41,287 nt of DNA from TMED27 sp045106175 (GCA_045106175.1 JBGCEF010000032.1:1-41287), one strand, 5' to 3'. Numbered from the stretch's first letter, positions 18,735 through 28,181 are shown. Made by a program: numbers and translations. Notes: generated by a model not told the origin, from the sequence alone.

Positions 18735-19652
18735 ATGAAGATTATATCGACACTTTTTTTATTGGCATGCGCCGTAATTGGCGTGGCATCCATCAATAAA
18801 CAAACGCATGCCGAAGACAAACTAAAAGCGATCACATCCTTTACAATCATTGCTGACATGGCACAAAATATCGCCGGCGACGCAGCTATCGTGGAATCAA
18901 TCACAAAACCAGGCGCTGAAATTCACGATTATCAACCGACACCGAAAGATATAATTCGCGCACAAGACGCAGACATCATTTTATGGAATGGCCTTAATCT
19001 TGAACGCTGGTTCGCACGCTTTTTAACCGACATCAAAAATGTCGAAGATGTTATCGTATCCGACGGCATAACGCCGCTAGCAATATACGATGGCCCATAC
19101 ACAGATAAACCAAACCCGCATGCTTGGATGTCTACGCAAAACGCGCTGATATATATTGAAAATATCAGAAAAAGCTTTGTCGAAGCAGATCCCAATAACG
19201 CAGAAACCTATAACAAAAACGCCGCAGAATATTCAGAAAAAATCCGCACCATACAAAACACACTAAAAGAAACATTAAAAAACATACCTGATAATCAACG
19301 CTACCTTGTCACAAGCGAAGGTGCGTTTAGCTACCTCGCACAAGATATGGATATGCAGGAAGTTTATCTATGGCCAATAAACGCAGACCAACAAGGCACA
19401 CCACAACAGGTCAAAAAGGTAATTGATAGCGTCAAAGAAAATAACATCCCCGTTGTGTTTAGCGAAAGCACAATATCAAACAAAGCTGCAAAACAAGTAG
19501 CAGCAGAAACAGATGCTATCTATGGCGGAGTTTTATATGTCGATTCCTTAAGCGATCCTGATGGCAAAGTCCCAACATATTTAGACCTTCTGAAAGTAAC
19601 GACTGATACGATTGCAAAAGGGTTTAAAACGGCCTTAGAAAATCAAGAATAG
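18735..19652 (+). CDS. sitA: manganese/iron ABC transporter substrate-binding protein
   Basis: The product is 305 residues with a signal peptide cleaved probably at THA-ED (residue 26). It belongs to the cluster A-I (ZnuA/PsaA/SitA) metal-binding proteins. The four expected ligands are visible: His64 (EIHDYQPT), His129 (NPHAWMS), Glu195 (TSEGAF) and Asp270 (YVDSLS). Their spacing closely follows the His-His-Glu-Asp site of the Mn binder PsaA, and the His-rich loop of Zn-specific ZnuA is missing, so Mn(II), perhaps also Fe(II), is the likely cargo. It acts in the periplasm and hands the ion to SitCD. It leads a four-gene operon with a 3-base gap to sitB. Confidence 0.85.
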   Translation: MKIISTLFLLACAVIGVASINKQTHAEDKLKAITSFTIIADMAQNIAGDAAIVESITKPGAEIHDYQPTPKDIIRAQDADIILWNGLNLERWFARFLTDIKNVEDVIVSDGITPLAIYDGPYTDKPNPHAWMSTQNALIYIENIRKSFVEADPNNAETYNKNAAEYSEKIRTIQNTLKETLKNIPDNQRYLVTSEGAFSYLAQDMDMQEVYLWPINADQQGTPQQVKKVIDSVKENNIPVVFSESTISNKAAKQVAAETDAIYGGVLYVDSLSDPDGKVPTYLDLLKVTTDTIAKGFKTALENQE

Positions 19653-19655
19653 CCC

Positions 19656-20513
19656 ATGCAAGAGATAATAAAACTCAACAATGTCGGCATCACATATCCC
19701 AATGGCCATGTGGGTCTTAAAAATGTAACGGCCAATCTACACACGGGCGTAATATGCGGATTGGTCGGTGTTAATGGCGCAGGTAAATCCACTCTCTATA
19801 AAGCGATCATGGGATTTATCACGCCGACATCTGGCAACATCACAATAGCAGACCAAAGCATCAAAGCTGCCCTCAAAAAAAACATGGTGGCATATGTACC
19901 TCAAACCGAAGATGTCGATTGGAACTTCCCCGTCCTTGTCAAAGACGTAGTTATGATGGGCCGTTACGGTCATATGGGATTTTTACGGCGCGCATCTAAA
20001 AAAGACCATGACTCCGTTGACGCCGCACTTAAACGCGTCGACATGGTCGATTTTAAAGATCGTCAAATCGGAGAGCTCAGCGGCGGCCAAAAAAAGCGAG
20101 TCTTCGTCGCACGCGCATTGGCACAAAACAGCGATATTATCCTTCTGGATGAACCCTTTACTGGCGTCGACATCAAAACCGAAGAAGCCTTGATTGATCT
20201 ATTTAGAACGCTCGCAAAAGATAATAAACTTCTTTTAGTCTCCACGCACAACCTAGGAAGCGTACCCAGCTTTTGTGATGAAGTCATCCTCATCAATAAA
20301 ACTGTTCTGGCATACGGGCCCGTAGAAACAACATTCACCAATGATAATCTGGCTAAAACATTTGGCGGCATGCTTCGCCACCATAAACTATTTGGCTCTG
20401 ACTTGCATGATGACGATGATATTCGCGGTGTCACTGTTCTAACCGATGATGAACGCCCGCTCGTTCTCTATGGCGAAGATGGCGGACAGAAAATTGTAAA
20501 GTCCAATAAATGA
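19656..20513 (+). CDS. sitB: manganese/iron ABC transporter ATP-binding protein
   Basis: The product is 285 residues. It has Walker A GVNGAGKST (about 38-46), a Q-loop (VPQTEDVDW), the signature LSGGQ, Walker B IILLDEP and an H-loop His in VSTHN, all in normal order. The PQTEDVDW version of the Q-loop is typical of metal-type family 3.A.1.15 transporters. It would energise uptake through SitC and SitD at the inner membrane. Its stop overlaps the sitC start by 4 bases (ATGA), which implies coupled translation. The acidic 30-residue tail is somewhat long. Confidence 0.9.
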   Translation: MQEIIKLNNVGITYPNGHVGLKNVTANLHTGVICGLVGVNGAGKSTLYKAIMGFITPTSGNITIADQSIKAALKKNMVAYVPQTEDVDWNFPVLVKDVVMMGRYGHMGFLRRASKKDHDSVDAALKRVDMVDFKDRQIGELSGGQKKRVFVARALAQNSDIILLDEPFTGVDIKTEEALIDLFRTLAKDNKLLLVSTHNLGSVPSFCDEVILINKTVLAYGPVETTFTNDNLAKTFGGMLRHHKLFGSDLHDDDDIRGVTVLTDDERPLVLYGEDGGQKIVKSNK

Positions 20514-21367
20514 TCGAATATCTTTTAGAACCGTTTCAATACCAATATATGGTCAAAGCCATGCTCGCCTGCATGATCGTTGGCGCAACTTGTGCCTTTT
20601 TATCATCTTATCTTATGCTAAAAGGCTGGTCACTGATGGGCGATGCTCTGGCGCACGCCATCGTTCCTGGCGTTGCGCTCGCTTATGTTCTTTCGCTCCC
20701 CTACGCCGTTGGTGCTTTTTTTACTGGGTTGCTAGCCTCGTTCAGTATGTCAATCGTCAAACAGAAAACCAAATTACGCGAAGACGCCGTAATCGGCCTC
20801 ATCTTTACAAGCTTTCTATCCATTGGATTAATCATAATCTCCATTTACCCAACATCCGTTAATTTAAATGCAATTATCCTTGGCAATATTCTAACAATCC
20901 CGAATGAAGATTTATGGCAGGTCACAATCATTTCTGTGGTCTGCCTTTCAATATTAACGCTAAAATGGAAAGACCTTAAGGCTATTTTCTTCGATGAAAA
21001 CCACGCACAAAGCATCGGAATATCAGTCAACAAACAAAAAATTCTCTTCTTCACACTATTAAGCGCAGCCTGCGTAGCCGCCCTACAAACAGTCGGAGCA
21101 TGCTTAGTAATAGCCATGCTCATTACACCCGGCGCAACCGCTTATCTTCTGACAGACAAATTTGGTAAGCTCATAATACTTGCTATTATTCTTGGCTCAA
21201 CTACAAGCATGCTTGGCGCGTATCTGAGCTTTTTTATCAACACAAACCCGGGCGGAATTATTGTTTGTTTACAAACACTTATATTCCTCATCGCCTATAT
21301 GTTTGCCCCAAAATACGGAACACTTAGCCAAGCCAGAATACAAAAAAGGCATGGTAACCATGGATAA
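20510..21367 (+). CDS. sitC: manganese/iron ABC transporter permease
   Basis: The product is 285 residues with about eight hydrophobic segments. Family motifs are KGWSLMGDALAHAIVPG near residues 39-55 and AMLITPGATAYLL near 200. It belongs to the ABC-3 permease family that forms the membrane channel for Mn, Zn or Fe. It is a paralog of SitD downstream, with which it probably forms a heterodimer. It overlaps sitB by 4 bases, and the sitD start lies inside its last codons. Confidence 0.9.
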   Translation: MIEYLLEPFQYQYMVKAMLACMIVGATCAFLSSYLMLKGWSLMGDALAHAIVPGVALAYVLSLPYAVGAFFTGLLASFSMSIVKQKTKLREDAVIGLIFTSFLSIGLIIISIYPTSVNLNAIILGNILTIPNEDLWQVTIISVVCLSILTLKWKDLKAIFFDENHAQSIGISVNKQKILFFTLLSAACVAALQTVGACLVIAMLITPGATAYLLTDKFGKLIILAIILGSTTSMLGAYLSFFINTNPGGIIVCLQTLIFLIAYMFAPKYGTLSQARIQKRHGNHG

Positions 21368-22226
21368 TATTATCCAATTCATCACTGAGCCTTTCGCGTA
21401 TGACTTTATGCAACGCGCACTCATCATCTCAATTTTGGTTGGTAGTGTCTGCGCCATATTTTCATGCTTTTTAATTCTAAAAGGATGGTCCTTAATGGGT
21501 GACGCCGTCTCCCACGCCATTTTACCGGGCTTAGCCATCGCATATATGACAGGGATTCCACTCGCAATCGGCGCGTTCATTGGTGGGCTGTTCTGCGCAG
21601 TTGCAACAGGTCATATCAAAAACAGCTGCCGCGTTAAAGAAGACGCTGTGATGGGAATTATCTTCTCAGGCATGTTCGCATTTGGCTTAGTGTTAATAAC
21701 ACGCATCGAAAGTGACATTCACCTGATGCATGTCTTATTTGGAAACGTCTTAGGAATTTCACACAGCGACATGGTCGAAGCAGGAACAATCGCAATCCTC
21801 TGCTCACTTATCATGCTTATCAAACGCAAAGATTTCATGCTGTATTGTTTTGATGCAGGACAAGCCAATGCCATCGGACTGCCGGTAAAACTCCTAAACT
21901 ACAGCCTCCTCATTTTATTATCACTTACAATCGTATCCTCGCTAAAAGCAGCAGGGATTATCCTAGTCATCGCCATGCTCATAGCCCCCGGAGCGACCGC
22001 TTTTTTAATAACAAAATCATTCGATCACATGTTGATAATTGCACTATGTGTCTCGCTTATCTCGTGTATCACGGGTGTTTTCTTCAGCTATCACGCTGAT
22101 GTATCAACCGCGCCACTGATTGTTTTAATACAATCTCTCATGTTTCTATGTGCGCTTATACGAAGTATTATGCATCAGGAAAAAATAAAAACGACCGCAC
22201 ATCAGAAAGATGGCACGCTACTCTAA
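21360..22226 (+). CDS. sitD: manganese/iron ABC transporter permease
   Basis: The product is 288 residues if read from ATG 21360 (MDNIIQF); ATG 21351 is also in frame, but the AAGG at 21346-21349 sits too close to it. It has the same ABC-3 layout as SitC: KGWSLMGDAVSHAILPG early, IAMLIAPGATAFLI late and about eight membrane segments. It overlaps the end of sitC by 8 bases. The operon ends here, facing the convergent VOC gene with a 34-base gap and no obvious strong terminator. Confidence 0.9.
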   Translation: MDNIIQFITEPFAYDFMQRALIISILVGSVCAIFSCFLILKGWSLMGDAVSHAILPGLAIAYMTGIPLAIGAFIGGLFCAVATGHIKNSCRVKEDAVMGIIFSGMFAFGLVLITRIESDIHLMHVLFGNVLGISHSDMVEAGTIAILCSLIMLIKRKDFMLYCFDAGQANAIGLPVKLLNYSLLILLSLTIVSSLKAAGIILVIAMLIAPGATAFLITKSFDHMLIIALCVSLISCITGVFFSYHADVSTAPLIVLIQSLMFLCALIRSIMHQEKIKTTAHQKDGTLL

Positions 22227-22260
22227 TGAAATATACAGTCAGTCAGTGATCAAAAAATAT

Positions 22261-22695
22261 TTAAGCCTGATCCACAAAAAACAGATCCGAATACGTTTCT
22301 TCATCCATAATTGTTTTCACGTCAATATCTTCTGCAATATCAATAAGAATACCATTCGGATCTTCAACAAAAAAATGCTTACGACCGCACGCCGCATCGC
22401 TCGGTTCGGACAAAAGTTTTAATCCTTCATGATAAGCATAATCATAAAATTTCAAAACATTCTCAACGGGATAGTTTAATAGCACACCTTGAACAGGCTT
22501 CCTGTAAGCATCTGGTAAGGCCTTATTATTGCTGTCCATAATACCTAAAAAAACATCTTTATGATCAGAGCGCTGCAAAACTGCAAAACTTTCCATTTCT
22601 AACTGTGGTGAAAAAGCAAAATGATCTTCATAAAACGCAAGTGTTTCACGAAAATTCTGACTGCAAATAATAGGATAAGAAAACTGTGAAAACAT
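22261..22695 (-). CDS. VOC (glyoxalase/bleomycin resistance) family protein
   Basis: The product is 144 residues from ATG 22695, which has AAGGATC 5-11 nt upstream; a longer frame from 22728 lacks this. It shows the two beta-alpha-beta-beta-beta repeats of the VOC fold, with NFRETLAFYEDHFAF in the first half and FFVEDPNGILIDIAE in the second. The Glu in the last motif is one of the usual metal ligands. The substrate cannot be told from sequence. It is divergent from a TetR gene, with a palindromic operator candidate between them, which suggests that TetR controls it. Confidence 0.75.
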   Translation of the reverse strand: MFSQFSYPIICSQNFRETLAFYEDHFAFSPQLEMESFAVLQRSDHKDVFLGIMDSNNKALPDAYRKPVQGVLLNYPVENVLKFYDYAYHEGLKLLSEPSDAACGRKHFFVEDPNGILIDIAEDIDVKTIMDEETYSDLFFVDQA

Positions 22696-22796
22696 AAAAT
22701 GATCCTTATTGTTATAGCATCCGTACAATCATTGATGTGCTAAGATACTTCTATTAGTCAAATATAAGACATTACTTCTGATCGGTGCAAACTTAG

Positions 22797-22823
22797 TATT
22801 GACATTTTGTCAGTAAGTCAATA
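22797..22823. promoter_or_regulatory. palindromic operator candidate between VOC gene and tetR
   Basis: TATTGAC (22797-22803) and GTCAATA (22817-22823) are a perfect 7-bp inverted repeat. Inside it TGACA (22800-22804) and TGTCA (22808-22812) form a second palindrome. TTGACA at 22799-22804 also resembles a -35 box, so a bound repressor would cover a promoter reading toward the tetR gene. The size and symmetry suit a TetR dimer. Confidence 0.55.
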
Positions 22824-22879
22824 ATTTTTCTATAGTTTTTTAAAAAAATAAAACAAATTCAGATACTAAAGAACACTAA

Positions 22880-23491
22880 ATGAGCAAGCGCCCGGGGAAA
22901 AACAAAGAAAACTTAAAAGAAACACACCGCGTTTTCCTCTTAATCGCACGCGAAGAATTTGCAGAACATGGATATGCGGAGGCATCGACAAGCCGTATCG
23001 TCCAAAAATCTGGCATGGCCCGAGGTTCCCTTTACTACCATTTCGGCGATAAAAACGGCCTTTTCAAAGCTGTATATGAAGAAATCATGTATGAAGGACT
23101 AGATTTTGTCAGCAACGCTATGGAAGGCGAGAATGATAAATGGCAAGCCTTACATACAGGAATACAAGCATTTCTAGACCTTTGCCTCGACCATAATTTT
23201 CGCAAAATAACACTGGTTGAATCCCAAGCCGCTATGTCATTCAGCGAACGCTACGCTATTCACGAAAAAACATTGCTCGGTAAGCTGAGAGAACTATTGC
23301 CAGACTTATTCGAACAAGGCTACTTCCCTGAACACACAGAAGACACAATATCTATCTTATTATTTGGCATGCTAGCGGAAACAGGCCGGACACTCGATAT
23401 CGTTAAAGACAGCAAGCTAAAGAGAAAAATATTCGGTCGCGCAATCAAAAGCACATTGAACTTAATGCAGCCACCAAAAAAATCAAATTAA
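22880..23491 (+). CDS. TetR/AcrR family transcriptional regulator
   Basis: The product is 203 residues. Residues about 14-62 are a TetR DNA-binding domain with the helix-turn-helix (TSRIVQKSGMARGSLYYHFGDKNGLF). The rest is a helical ligand and dimer domain with no residues that name the ligand. The divergent neighbour is a VOC-family gene and the shared spacer holds a strong palindrome, so autoregulation and repression of the VOC gene are likely. The gene ends only 3 bases from the stop of the convergent coiled-coil protein gene. Confidence 0.88.
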   Translation: MSKRPGKNKENLKETHRVFLLIAREEFAEHGYAEASTSRIVQKSGMARGSLYYHFGDKNGLFKAVYEEIMYEGLDFVSNAMEGENDKWQALHTGIQAFLDLCLDHNFRKITLVESQAAMSFSERYAIHEKTLLGKLRELLPDLFEQGYFPEHTEDTISILLFGMLAETGRTLDIVKDSKLKRKIFGRAIKSTLNLMQPPKKSN

Positions 23492-23494
23492 CGA

Positions 23495-24199
23495 CTACAA
23501 AGACGCTTGTTGTTTTTGAAGCTGACGAATAGATGTGTTCAATGCCGTAGCTTGTTGATTAAGGGCCTGTGTACGAAACGCGACAGAATTAGCATCGGCA
23601 TAAAACACAACATCATTTCTATTTTGAAAATAAAGCGCCGTTAACTCGTCATAACGCTGCAAAATAGATTGCTCAATACTGAAATAACGAACATACAAAT
23701 CAACCTGCTCGGCTTTTACCTTGGACCAAGCGCTTAAAATATTTTTTTGCGCTGACGCGGAACGCCCTTTTATCAGGTTTTTCAACTCCGCATCTTTATT
23801 AGCAAAAATCTTAATAATCCTATCACTGCGCGCACGTAAGTCTGCGGTCGTTTGACGCATAATCGTGTAAGTATCTACAATCGTTTTTGGATCCGATAGA
23901 TTCTTTGGCTGAACAATATCACCCAATGCCTTACGACGCTTACGATACTCTTGCATCTCCAAAAAAACATCGCTCAACAATTCATTAATCGATGCTTCAA
24001 CTGCTTTTCGAAATTTGACCGTCGCCTCTTTATTGGCCCGGTTATGCTCCGCAACGCCAACAACGGTACGTGATTGACCCGAGGCGCGATGAAAATCATT
24101 TAAGAAATATTGCCCTTTATAGAAATAAAAAACGCCAAAAACAAAACACACCACAAAAAGAACGTAGAGCACTTCTCTTTTTTCAATATGTCCGGCCAT
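23495..24199 (-). CDS. membrane-anchored coiled-coil protein of unknown function
   Basis: The product is 234 residues. A short basic N-terminus is followed by one membrane segment (residues about 10-26, VLYVLFVVCFVFGVFYFY) and then a long, charged, helical region to the end, with the last residues rich in Gln and Leu. Most of the protein probably lies in the periplasm as a coiled coil. I recognise no family. GAGAGGGG lies just upstream of the ATG. It is the last gene of the ovoA-GNAT-MFS group, with a 29-base gap after the MFS gene, so it may belong to the same operon. Confidence 0.65.
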   Translation of the reverse strand: MAGHIEKREVLYVLFVVCFVFGVFYFYKGQYFLNDFHRASGQSRTVVGVAEHNRANKEATVKFRKAVEASINELLSDVFLEMQEYRKRRKALGDIVQPKNLSDPKTIVDTYTIMRQTTADLRARSDRIIKIFANKDAELKNLIKGRSASAQKNILSAWSKVKAEQVDLYVRYFSIEQSILQRYDELTALYFQNRNDVVFYADANSVAFRTQALNQQATALNTSIRQLQKQQASL

Positions 24200-24228
24200 T
24201 GGACACCCCTCTCACAATCAAATAACAA

Positions 24229-25530
24229 TTAATGATTATGATTAGCACGAAGTGACGGAACAAAAAACAAAAACAATCCAAACAATACAGTCACAACAGA
24301 AACAAACAGATATAACCCCTCGATAGAAACACCTTGAGACAATATAAACGTCGAAATAACAGAAGACACCAAAATAAACACAGCATCCATCATGTTAGAG
24401 CTTGATATCACACGTGAACGCACCTCTTTCTGCGACCTCTCTTGCACGATCGCACGAAGGGGAATTACAAAAAACCCACATGCAACAGCCTGCAAAAACG
24501 TATCAACCATCAAACGAACACCGTGAATGTTTGAAAAGAAAACACGAACATCATGCAACGCATCACCGTTCCCCGTTGGATAAGCCGTCGTCGCAAAATA
24601 TATATCAATTCCAAACACCCCCATAAACACACACGAAACAGGAACAAGCCCCCCATGAGCGCGCGCACCTAGAAATTTATGGTTTAATAAGCCCCCAACC
24701 GCAACGCCAACAGAAAAAGCCACCATAAACAAAATCAAAACCACGTTATCCGCACCCAAGCTTTGCTTAGTAAAATTTGGAAATTGTGCATGAAACGTTG
24801 CTGCTACAAAATAAAAATACGAAACGCCTATAATTGAAATTAAAACACCGCTCTTTTGTTCCAGCGCGAATTTCACGACAGCAAAAGCTTTTGCAACAAT
24901 ATTGAAAGAAAGCTTGATATTTGAATCTTGCGAAGGGGCAGACGGAATTTTAAGGGCTGATAAATAACCAATCAACGACATGGATAATATAATACCGCCG
25001 CCTATCAACTTCCCATGATCCATGAGAGCCAAAGCAGCGCCAAAAATAGTCCCGAACAAAATCGCCATATAAGTTCCCGTGCTAACCAAAGCATTTCCAC
25101 CAATCAATTCATGTTTTTTAAGATGATCGGGTAAAATAGAAAATTTACATGGGCTAAAAAACGCAGATTGCGTCCCAAGCAATAAAAGCGCGACAAAAGC
25201 AAAATATAGATTTTCACTAAACAAAGCGGCAACGGCAATAATCGCGATAATGACTTCAGCAAGCTTGATCCATTTAATCATCACCGACTTATCAAATTTA
25301 TCGCACATCATGCCCGCCAGCGGCGAAAACAAAATAAAAGGAAGAATGAAAAGCCCCGTAGCAACAGCGACCAAAACCCCAGGTTCCATCCCCTGCACAT
25401 CCCAAAGGCCATATGCAATCAAAACAACCAAAATTGTTTTTAAAAGATTATCATTAAAAGCACCCAAAAATTGCACAATAAAAAGGGGCAAAAATCGTTT
25501 GGTTTTCATTAAAGAAAATTGGCTAGACAT
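24229..25530 (-). CDS. MFS transporter, LplT-like
   Basis: The product is 433 residues with about twelve membrane segments. The opening FLPLFIVQFLGAFNDNLLK and the loop GMMCDKFDKS match the branch of the major facilitator superfamily that includes the lysophospholipid flippase LplT and the transport half of some acyltransferase fusions. On that basis it could move lysophospholipids across the inner membrane. Its place in the ovoA group, 2 bases after the GNAT gene, makes another cargo, such as a thiol-histidine product, worth testing. The function is therefore open, while the family is clear. Confidence 0.8.
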   Translation of the reverse strand: MSSQFSLMKTKRFLPLFIVQFLGAFNDNLLKTILVVLIAYGLWDVQGMEPGVLVAVATGLFILPFILFSPLAGMMCDKFDKSVMIKWIKLAEVIIAIIAVAALFSENLYFAFVALLLLGTQSAFFSPCKFSILPDHLKKHELIGGNALVSTGTYMAILFGTIFGAALALMDHGKLIGGGIILSMSLIGYLSALKIPSAPSQDSNIKLSFNIVAKAFAVVKFALEQKSGVLISIIGVSYFYFVAATFHAQFPNFTKQSLGADNVVLILFMVAFSVGVAVGGLLNHKFLGARAHGGLVPVSCVFMGVFGIDIYFATTAYPTGNGDALHDVRVFFSNIHGVRLMVDTFLQAVACGFFVIPLRAIVQERSQKEVRSRVISSSNMMDAVFILVSSVISTFILSQGVSIEGLYLFVSVVTVLFGLFLFFVPSLRANHNH

Positions 25531-25532
25531 AT

Positions 25533-26012
25533 CTACACACTCTTTCGAAACATTAAACGCTCACACATAACACCACCAAAACTATCATCATAGCGCTTAA
25601 AAATCTCATAACCTTCCGATAACAATAAAGAAATCATAGAATCGTTATTGGCGCGACATCGAACAATTATGGACCGATAATGCGAAGCCAGGACAAACTC
25701 AGTGATGAAATTTAAAAGCTGACGACCAATCCCTTTACCGCGCAAATCTTCGCTAACAACAAATTGCGATAAATAAAAAGTACGCTCTTTGCCTTCCCCA
25801 CTATCACCACCAAATATAAACGCATTTATGGCTTTATCTTGATCATGGTGCAAACCGAAAACAGATGTATCATCTGTGTTTTCTTGAAAATAATGCATCG
25901 CACTTTCATGTGTCCAATTCTCACCCTTATCAGGCGCATTAAACGCCTGACAATAAAGATAAGCAATATCTTTTAAATCTTTACACGAAGGGCTCTGCGT
26001 CGACGAAAACAC
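25533..26012 (-). CDS. GNAT family N-acetyltransferase
   Basis: The product is 159 residues, starting at GTG 26012, 9 bases after ovoA ends. The acetyl-CoA binding motif A is clear (QFVVSEDLRGKGIGRQLL, about residues 85-102), with strand 4 before it and a beta-bulge region after it. The substrate is unknown. It sits between ovoA and an MFS gene and is almost certainly co-transcribed with both, so an amine or amino acid related to ovothiol is one possible acceptor. That link is an inference from position. Confidence 0.8.
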   Translation of the reverse strand: MFSSTQSPSCKDLKDIAYLYCQAFNAPDKGENWTHESAMHYFQENTDDTSVFGLHHDQDKAINAFIFGGDSGEGKERTFYLSQFVVSEDLRGKGIGRQLLNFITEFVLASHYRSIIVRCRANNDSMISLLLSEGYEIFKRYDDSFGGVMCERLMFRKSV

Positions 26013-26021
26013 AAGATCAAA

Positions 26022-28181
26022 CTATCCTTTTTTGCGCCAAAAGCTTACCTGAGAGATCTTATACTGGTATTGACGCGCATTTTCATAAACAAAAAACGGG
26101 ATATCGCTTGGGGCTTCAACCATTTCAAACCCCTCACCCAAAGTATCTGCAATCCCTTCAAGGGTAGTGTAATTTTCACCAGTATTCGCCTTGAAACCGC
26201 CCAACCATTTTTCTTTCGGCGTAAACTCCTCAAGCCATGTATTAGGAGAAGCAATAACTAACACACCGCCCGAACGAATTCTCTCAGAAATCTCTCGTAA
26301 GAATTTCTCAGGATCGTACAAACGGTCAATCAAATTACCAGCAAAAACAAGATCATAATCTGTGTATTTGTCAGCCAAATTACATGCATCACCTTGCATA
26401 AAATTAACACGGTCTTTCACGGCCTCATAGCCATCAAAATTATGAAGCTTCACCTCTTTGTATTGAAGCAAATCACCTTCATCTGCAATCACATAACGCT
26501 GCGCGCCACGTGTCTGCAAATTCGTTGGTGTCTCAATCAAACGCACAGAAAAATCAACAGCATCTACAACCTCAAAATCTTTAGCTAATTCAAAGGCGGA
26601 ACGCCCAGTCGCACATCCTATATCAAGTGCACGTTCAAACTTTCCTTCATAAACGCTGCGCACCTTTTCAATGCAAGAGACCGGAAAGTTAGGCACACCC
26701 AAAAATTCATCTCCATATTGAAATTCAATATACTCAGAAACCATACGATCCGTTTCGTATATATTTACATCTGGCTCTGGCAATGGGTCCGCTTTAACGT
26801 ACCTTAATCCTGAATGTTGAAAGAAATGGCGACGAAATGCATAACGAGAATCTCTTAACGCATAGTTACCCGTAGACGCCCAACACCCCCCTTTAAATAT
26901 ATTATGCTTACCATCAAAAGTCGGCGTTGAAAAATCATCATAAGCCTCGTGAACCTTAAAGCCGTCATAACCATCAATCGGCGTCTCCGTCCATTGCCAA
27001 ACATTACCAATAATATCAAAAAAACCGCCTTCAAACGCATGACGATTAACAGGACAAGAAGACATTTCGTGTTCTAAATTAATATTACCTGGCGCTTCGC
27101 TCCAATTCGGCTGATCCGATGCTTCAAAATCACGTAGCACCATCCACTCTGCTTCGGTCGGCATACGAATATATTCGCCTGTTTGCTCAGACTTCCAGGC
27201 GCAAAATGCTTTAGCCTCCAAATAATTAATATCAACGGGCCAATCCCATGGCATATCAATAACCGATAGCATTGTGCGATATTTATAATCCTCGCCATCT
27301 TTGCTCCAAAAAACCGGATATTCAGCATTGCGATACGACACCCATTCCCAACCTTCTGCATCCCAATAATCTTGATTATGGTATCCGCTCGCTTTTATAA
27401 ACTCATAAAACTCGCCATTGGACACAAGATATTTCGATGCATGAAACGAGCTAACATCAACATCCGCTGCCCCATATTCATTATCCCATCCATAAAAAGA
27501 GTTATCATCACCCTTTCCTAAGGTGACCGTCTTTCCTTCAACAGAAAGCATCGTGTTCTGAGGCGCCTTTGCGCGTTCGTGACAAATCTGCCCCCAAAAT
27601 GGATGCGGTTTTACCCGATCCAGTGGTAATTCACGAATAAGGACAGATGATGTCTCCAAATGAATACGCTCATGTTCAATCCCCATCATCACGATCCACA
27701 AAGGATCATCCCAAGTCACTGGAACCTTGACCTCACAAGTGCGTATAAAACGGTCAACAACTTCACGGGTTTTATCGCGATGTGCTTTCACATCGGCAAC
27801 GCTAGGCCAAGCATAATGCGCCTCATTAAGGTCATCCCATGACATCTCATCAACCCCAATCGCAAGCATAGATTCAATCGTCGAATCAACACGCTCATCA
27901 ATCATCTTTGAAACGTTCAGTTTGTTAATAAAGAACACGGAAGTGTGCCCGTAATAGAAAATCAGCGGATGACGCAGCGGGTTAGCACGCTCCGTAAAAG
28001 CATCATCACCATTCAAACATTCGAAAATGCTCTCATATAAAGAAAAACTTCTGTGAAAATAATCAAGGACTTGCTGTCTTAAAACCTCTGGATCTTCCTG
28101 ATCCAACTTAACCGTTTTAGTAACCCGAATATCTTTATAATTATCATCAGATGAATCATAAGGTTGATCAAGTGGGGCCAT
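26022..28181 (-). CDS. ovoA: OvoA: 5-histidylcysteine sulfoxide synthase / 4-mercaptohistidine N1-methyltransferase
   Basis: The product is 719 residues, the usual size of two-part OvoA. Residues about 25-185 are a DinB-like four-helix domain that holds iron; His79 (YYGHT), and His170 and His174 of HERIHLE, are the likely facial triad. Residues about 210-455 are an FGE-sulfatase-like domain (IRMPTEAEWMVLRDFE, GNVWQWTE, FKGGCWAS). Residues about 490-719 are a SAM-dependent methyltransferase with motif I ALDIGCATGRS at 518-528. In known OvoA the iron half joins histidine and cysteine to the sulfoxide, a separate PLP lyase (OvoB) releases the thiol, and the methyltransferase part makes ovothiol A. 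No ovoB is present in the window. AAAGGAAGAG lies just before the ATG. It leads a run of four co-directional genes. Confidence 0.92.
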   Translation of the reverse strand: MAPLDQPYDSSDDNYKDIRVTKTVKLDQEDPEVLRQQVLDYFHRSFSLYESIFECLNGDDAFTERANPLRHPLIFYYGHTSVFFINKLNVSKMIDERVDSTIESMLAIGVDEMSWDDLNEAHYAWPSVADVKAHRDKTREVVDRFIRTCEVKVPVTWDDPLWIVMMGIEHERIHLETSSVLIRELPLDRVKPHPFWGQICHERAKAPQNTMLSVEGKTVTLGKGDDNSFYGWDNEYGAADVDVSSFHASKYLVSNGEFYEFIKASGYHNQDYWDAEGWEWVSYRNAEYPVFWSKDGEDYKYRTMLSVIDMPWDWPVDINYLEAKAFCAWKSEQTGEYIRMPTEAEWMVLRDFEASDQPNWSEAPGNINLEHEMSSCPVNRHAFEGGFFDIIGNVWQWTETPIDGYDGFKVHEAYDDFSTPTFDGKHNIFKGGCWASTGNYALRDSRYAFRRHFFQHSGLRYVKADPLPEPDVNIYETDRMVSEYIEFQYGDEFLGVPNFPVSCIEKVRSVYEGKFERALDIGCATGRSAFELAKDFEVVDAVDFSVRLIETPTNLQTRGAQRYVIADEGDLLQYKEVKLHNFDGYEAVKDRVNFMQGDACNLADKYTDYDLVFAGNLIDRLYDPEKFLREISERIRSGGVLVIASPNTWLEEFTPKEKWLGGFKANTGENYTTLEGIADTLGEGFEMVEAPSDIPFFVYENARQYQYKISQVSFWRKKG

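Noticed and set aside
18769..18770. Lipobox-like LLAC at the start of SitA
   Set aside because: The hydrophobic run before Cys12 is too short for a lipoprotein signal, and a standard cleavage site (THA) follows further on.
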